A stretch of DNA of 64,000 bases. Origin: Mesorhizobium sp. CAU 1732. Lineage in GTDB: Bacteria; Pseudomonadota; Alphaproteobacteria; Rhizobiales; Rhizobiaceae. The notes under the pieces are model-generated. The model made no database searches. It had not been told where the DNA came from and saw only the letters and a list, made by a program, of their open reading frames with translations. Shown piece after piece: positions 61,812 through 64,000 of this stretch (positions are counted from its first letter, which is position 1; each line of letters begins with the position of its first letter). The stretch spans positions 558,001-622,000 of the forward strand of contig NZ_JBDQQR010000001.1 of the NCBI RefSeq assembly GCF_039888675.1, given 5' to 3'. Made by a program: the position numbers and the translations under genes.

Positions 61812-61879
61812 ATCTTGAATTGCCCGTGCCCTTTCACCATTAAGACGCTCGAACACACCGCGAACGTTGAAGGCAGTCA

Positions 61880-62263
61880 GTGGCAATCTACAAGGAAAAG
61901 AGCTTCGCCGAACGCAGGCAGTCTGCGGAAGAAGCGAGGAAAGCGCTTCTCGAGCGCGCAAAGAGCAGACTTCCCTCAGCCGATGACCCGGCTGTGCAGG
62001 CGCGCATGGCCGAGCGCAAGGCGATCGCCGAAGCGCGTGCGCAGCGCGAAGCCGAGAAGAAGCGCCTGAAGCAGGAAAAGGCCGAACGCGAGGAGCGCGA
62101 GCGCGCCGAGCGCGAGGCAGCGGCCGAGATCGCCGCCAAGGCGGAAGCCGAGGCCAAGGAATTGGCCGAACGCGATATGGTCTCGAGGCTTCTCGCCGAC
62201 GAGGCAGAACGCAAGGCCAAGCGCGATGCGCGCTACGCGGCTCGCAAGGCGCGGCAGCGGTAG
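61880..62263 (+). CDS. DUF6481-like highly charged coiled-coil protein
   Basis: A 127-residue protein, almost entirely helical: AEKKRLKQEKAEREERERAER and neighbours form one long Glu/Lys/Arg/Ala-rich coiled coil. It opens with MAIYKEKSFAERRQSAEEARKALLE, which resembles DUF6481 proteins of rhizobia and sphingomonads. No cysteine, no membrane segment. Start is GTG at 61880 without a strong Shine-Dalgarno. Function unknown. Its stop is 9 bp from an IS5 relic, which may have inserted just behind it. Confidence 0.75.
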   Translation: MAIYKEKSFAERRQSAEEARKALLERAKSRLPSADDPAVQARMAERKAIAEARAQREAEKKRLKQEKAEREERERAEREAAAEIAAKAEAEAKELAERDMVSRLLADEAERKAKRDARYAARKARQR

Positions 62264-62272
62264 GACGTAGAC

Positions 62273-62632
62273 TCATTTACGCGTAACCAGATGCGGATTG
62301 CGACGAGGGTGCCTCTTTGCCGTCACGCCCTGCTGATGGACGCGAACAATAGAGGTGTCGATCATCTGCACCTTGCCGTCGTGGGCTTCGTAATGGAGTC
62401 CATGAGGCGGTTTCACACGCCTACTTTCCGCCATCGGACAAAGCCGTTGTAGCAAGTGGTGCGTTGGTCCGTATCGCTTCGGTAGATCGCGCCATGGCGC
62501 ACCGGATCGCAGCGCCCAGAAGATGCCGTTGAGAATCCGCCGGTCATCGACGCGGAGCACGCCTCTCGGCCTGTTGGACAATAGCGGCTCGATCACGCGC
62601 CATTCAAAGGCGGTCAGGTGATGTCGGCTCAT
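62273..62632 (-). pseudogene. Degraded IS5 family transposase remnant
   Basis: The 5' portion of an IS5-type transposase is readable: MSRHHLTAFEWRVIEPLL, VDDRRILNGIFWALRSGAPW and RDLPKRYGP. After this the conserved YNGFVRWRKVGV block is found in a different frame and ends in a stop where Trp is expected; the frame then returns for HDGKVQMIDTS(I)VRVHQQG. The rest of the transposase, with later catalytic residues, is absent. So it is a truncated, frameshifted relic that cannot be active. I could not identify inverted ends. Confidence 0.85.
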
Positions 62633-62723
62633 ACGGAGCCTGAATCAGATTCCGCCGTAACATGAAGCTTTAGTCTGAGAACGATCTGTTGCAGGCTTCC
62701 AGCATCGCTGCAATGATAGACAA

Positions 62724-63182
62724 ATGGTAATAGCGATGCCCAATCCGGGCCGTGTATATCTGCTCACCGATGTAAAGCAGAAGAAACGCGTCAGGGAAAT
62801 CCTGACAGAGCGTGGCTTGGCTTCATACATGAACGACACGAAGTGGCGGGAACTATGTCAGGGTATGAATAAGCTACCTTTTCGGCCCGCATACCAAGTC
62901 AAATACGTTCATACTGAGGCACCTGAGCCCCTGGAACTTCAATACGCGCCGACATACTTCGGCGACTGGGCAAGCAGCCCCGAAGCGAGCCTTGGCTTGC
63001 ACATCGAGTGGATTAGGATTGCACCCCGTTACAGTCGGCATAAGGGCCGGTTGGTGAGCCCAGTGATACAGGATTGCTCAAGCGAACTGATTGCGCTGCT
63101 CACACGGCTCCACCTTCCATTTATCGAACAGGGGGGCTTCGTCGTGCTGTATGCACATGGCCCGGCGTTGACCTCGATTTGA
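62724..63182 (+). CDS. DUF6678-like protein
   Basis: This 152-residue protein has the block MNDTKWRELCQGMNKLPFRPAYQVKYV and a later LGLHIEWIRIAPRYSR, the N-x-T-K-W and I-E-W pattern I associate with DUF6678. Family function is unknown; relatives are found next to mobile or polymorphic-toxin genes as possible immunity proteins, which is inference. GC is around 50 percent, well below the flanks, and it sits between an IS5 relic and a terminator, so it was probably acquired. No clear Shine-Dalgarno before ATG 62724; ATG 62736 is possible. Confidence 0.6.
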   Translation: MVIAMPNPGRVYLLTDVKQKKRVREILTERGLASYMNDTKWRELCQGMNKLPFRPAYQVKYVHTEAPEPLELQYAPTYFGDWASSPEASLGLHIEWIRIAPRYSRHKGRLVSPVIQDCSSELIALLTRLHLPFIEQGGFVVLYAHGPALTSI

Positions 63183-63244
63183 TCTCGACCATCTCGCATC
63201 AATGAGTTCACGGCCTAGAATTCACGGATCATCGATCAGATGAC

Positions 63245-63282
63245 ACCGGCCCCAACCTGATTTCGGTTGCGGCCGGTTTTTT
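63245..63282 (+). terminator. Rho-independent terminator after the DUF6678-like gene
   Basis: CACCGGCCCCAACC-tgattt-CGGTTGCGGCCGG followed by TTTTTT. The stem has one mismatch. It is oriented to stop rightward transcription before the convergent LLM gene. Confidence 0.8.
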
Positions 63283-63289
63283 CGTCGAG

Positions 63290-64000
63290 CTATTCCGCAG
63301 CGTCCGCCATCTGCAGCGAGCGATGCGCCTCGGCCAGGATTTCGTACGAGCGCAGCCGCGCTGCGTGATCATGGACCTGCGCCGTCACCATCAGCTCGTC
63401 CGCGCCCGTGCGTTTGATGAACGCGTCGAGGCCGGCGCGCACGGTCTCCGGCGAGCCGACAATCGCGCAGGACAGCGCGTGGTCGAGCATCGTCTTTGCG
63501 GAGAGGTCGATCGCTTCGGCAAAGCCGCGCTCGGGCGCCGGCAGCTTGCCCGGCCGACCCGTTCGCAGATTGACGAATGCCTGCTGGAGCGACGTGAACA
63601 GGAACCGCGCTTCCTCGTCGGTTTCCGCGGCGACGACGTTCAGGCCGAGCATGACATGGGGCTTGTCGAGCTGTTCGGACGGCTCGAAGCGCTCGCGATA
63701 GATCGCGATGGCGTTCTCCATCTCGGCCGGCGCGAAATGCGAGGCGAAGGCATAGGGCAGGCCGAGCATCGCCGCGAGCTGCGCGCCGTAGAGGCTCGAA
63801 CCGAGGATCCAGAGCGGTACGTCCAGCCCCATGCCCGGCACGGCGCGCACGCGCTGGCCCGGCTGCTCCGGCTTGAAATAGTTCATCAGCTCGACGACGT
63901 CGTTGGGGAACGAATCGACCGCGCCGCCCATGTTGCGGCGAAGCGCGTGCGCAGTCACCTGATCGGTGCCGGGTGCGCGGCCGAGCCCGAGATCGATGCG
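63290..64000 (-). CDS. Partial luciferase-like (LLM class) flavin-dependent oxidoreductase
   Basis: The 3' part of a gene whose start lies beyond the right edge; the frame is open to base 64000 and codes about 236 residues. [14 protein letters not shown] just inside the edge is the typical R-I-D-L-G-(L/V)-G-R-A-P-G strand of LLM proteins with the MsnO8-like subfamily feel. Then [29 protein letters not shown], the substrate/FMN pocket segment, and [25 protein letters not shown]. Flavin-dependent monooxygenase of unknown substrate. Confidence 0.92.
   Translation of the reverse strand, partial: RIDLGLGRAPGTDQVTAHALRRNMGGAVDSFPNDVVELMNYFKPEQPGQRVRAVPGMGLDVPLWILGSSLYGAQLAAMLGLPYAFASHFAPAEMENAIAIYRERFEPSEQLDKPHVMLGLNVVAAETDEEARFLFTSLQQAFVNLRTGRPGKLPAPERGFAEAIDLSAKTMLDHALSCAIVGSPETVRAGLDAFIKRTGADELMVTAQVHDHAARLRSYEILAEAHRSLQMADAAE

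Overview
The window looks like a chromosomal segment of a high-GC alphaproteobacterium of the order Hyphomicrobiales (Rhizobiales), most likely a Phyllobacteriaceae/Mesorhizobium-like lineage. The gene order cytochrome c - kdsB - pheA - (GNAT pair) - nudC - HIT - SRP RNA - dnaX - ybaB - recR is typical of that order, as is lnt - XRE - metK - trmB. Abundant intergenic palindromic repeats, DUF1127 proteins and an ExoK/ExoH-like pair also fit. I did not try to name a species. I saw no tRNA, rRNA, CRISPR array or intact insertion sequence.

Layout. 1-3 kb: end of a membrane protein gene, a DUF4258/DUF2283 pair and lepA. 3.1-6.6 kb: a single-polypeptide MmeI-like (type IIL) restriction-modification enzyme. 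6.8-14.2 kb: a three-gene Fbp-type ABC importer, then a marR-emrA-emrB efflux operon. 14.4-19.5 kb: a BCCT transporter and a cydAB-CPBP protease operon. 19.6-24.5 kb: small genes (retropepsin-like protease, ArsR, DUF1127, NIPSNAP, ABM monooxygenase, a new HTH protein, CYTH and CHAD, RidA). 24.5-29.5 kb: TetR, lnt, XRE, metK, trmB. 29.9-37.7 kb: DUF1127, TPR lipoprotein, exoK/exoH-like pair, M17 aminopeptidase, double DUF1428, MarR, NlpC/P60, DMP19-like protein. 37.8-47.2 kb: an eight-gene leftward operon for a Yej-type peptide importer, with a VapBC toxin-antitoxin module embedded in it and ghrA at its end. 47.3-59.8 kb: the conserved cyt c to recR block, with a RHH/ParE module whose toxin looks frameshifted, a SleB-type hydrolase and a lytic transglycosylase. 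59.8-64 kb: AI-2E exporter-like protein, a three-Kazal lipoprotein, DUF6481, an IS5 relic, a DUF6678-like gene and the 3' part of a luciferase-like monooxygenase gene.

The most distinctive feature is a set of GC-rich palindromic repeats, 80-130 bp long, in at least four families. They sit mostly in intergenic gaps, but several touch genes. One partial copy lies in frame inside the restriction-modification gene. One separates cydA from cydB. One lies between a ribosome binding site and the signal peptide of a lytic transglycosylase. One supplies the only ATG of the DUF4258 gene. Two sites look like a repeat inserted inside another repeat. Accessory defence or addiction genes (MmeI-like RM, VapBC, RHH/ParE, DUF4258/DUF2283, DMP19-like, DUF6678-like) are scattered singly among core genes rather than gathered into an island; several have visibly lower GC than their neighbours.
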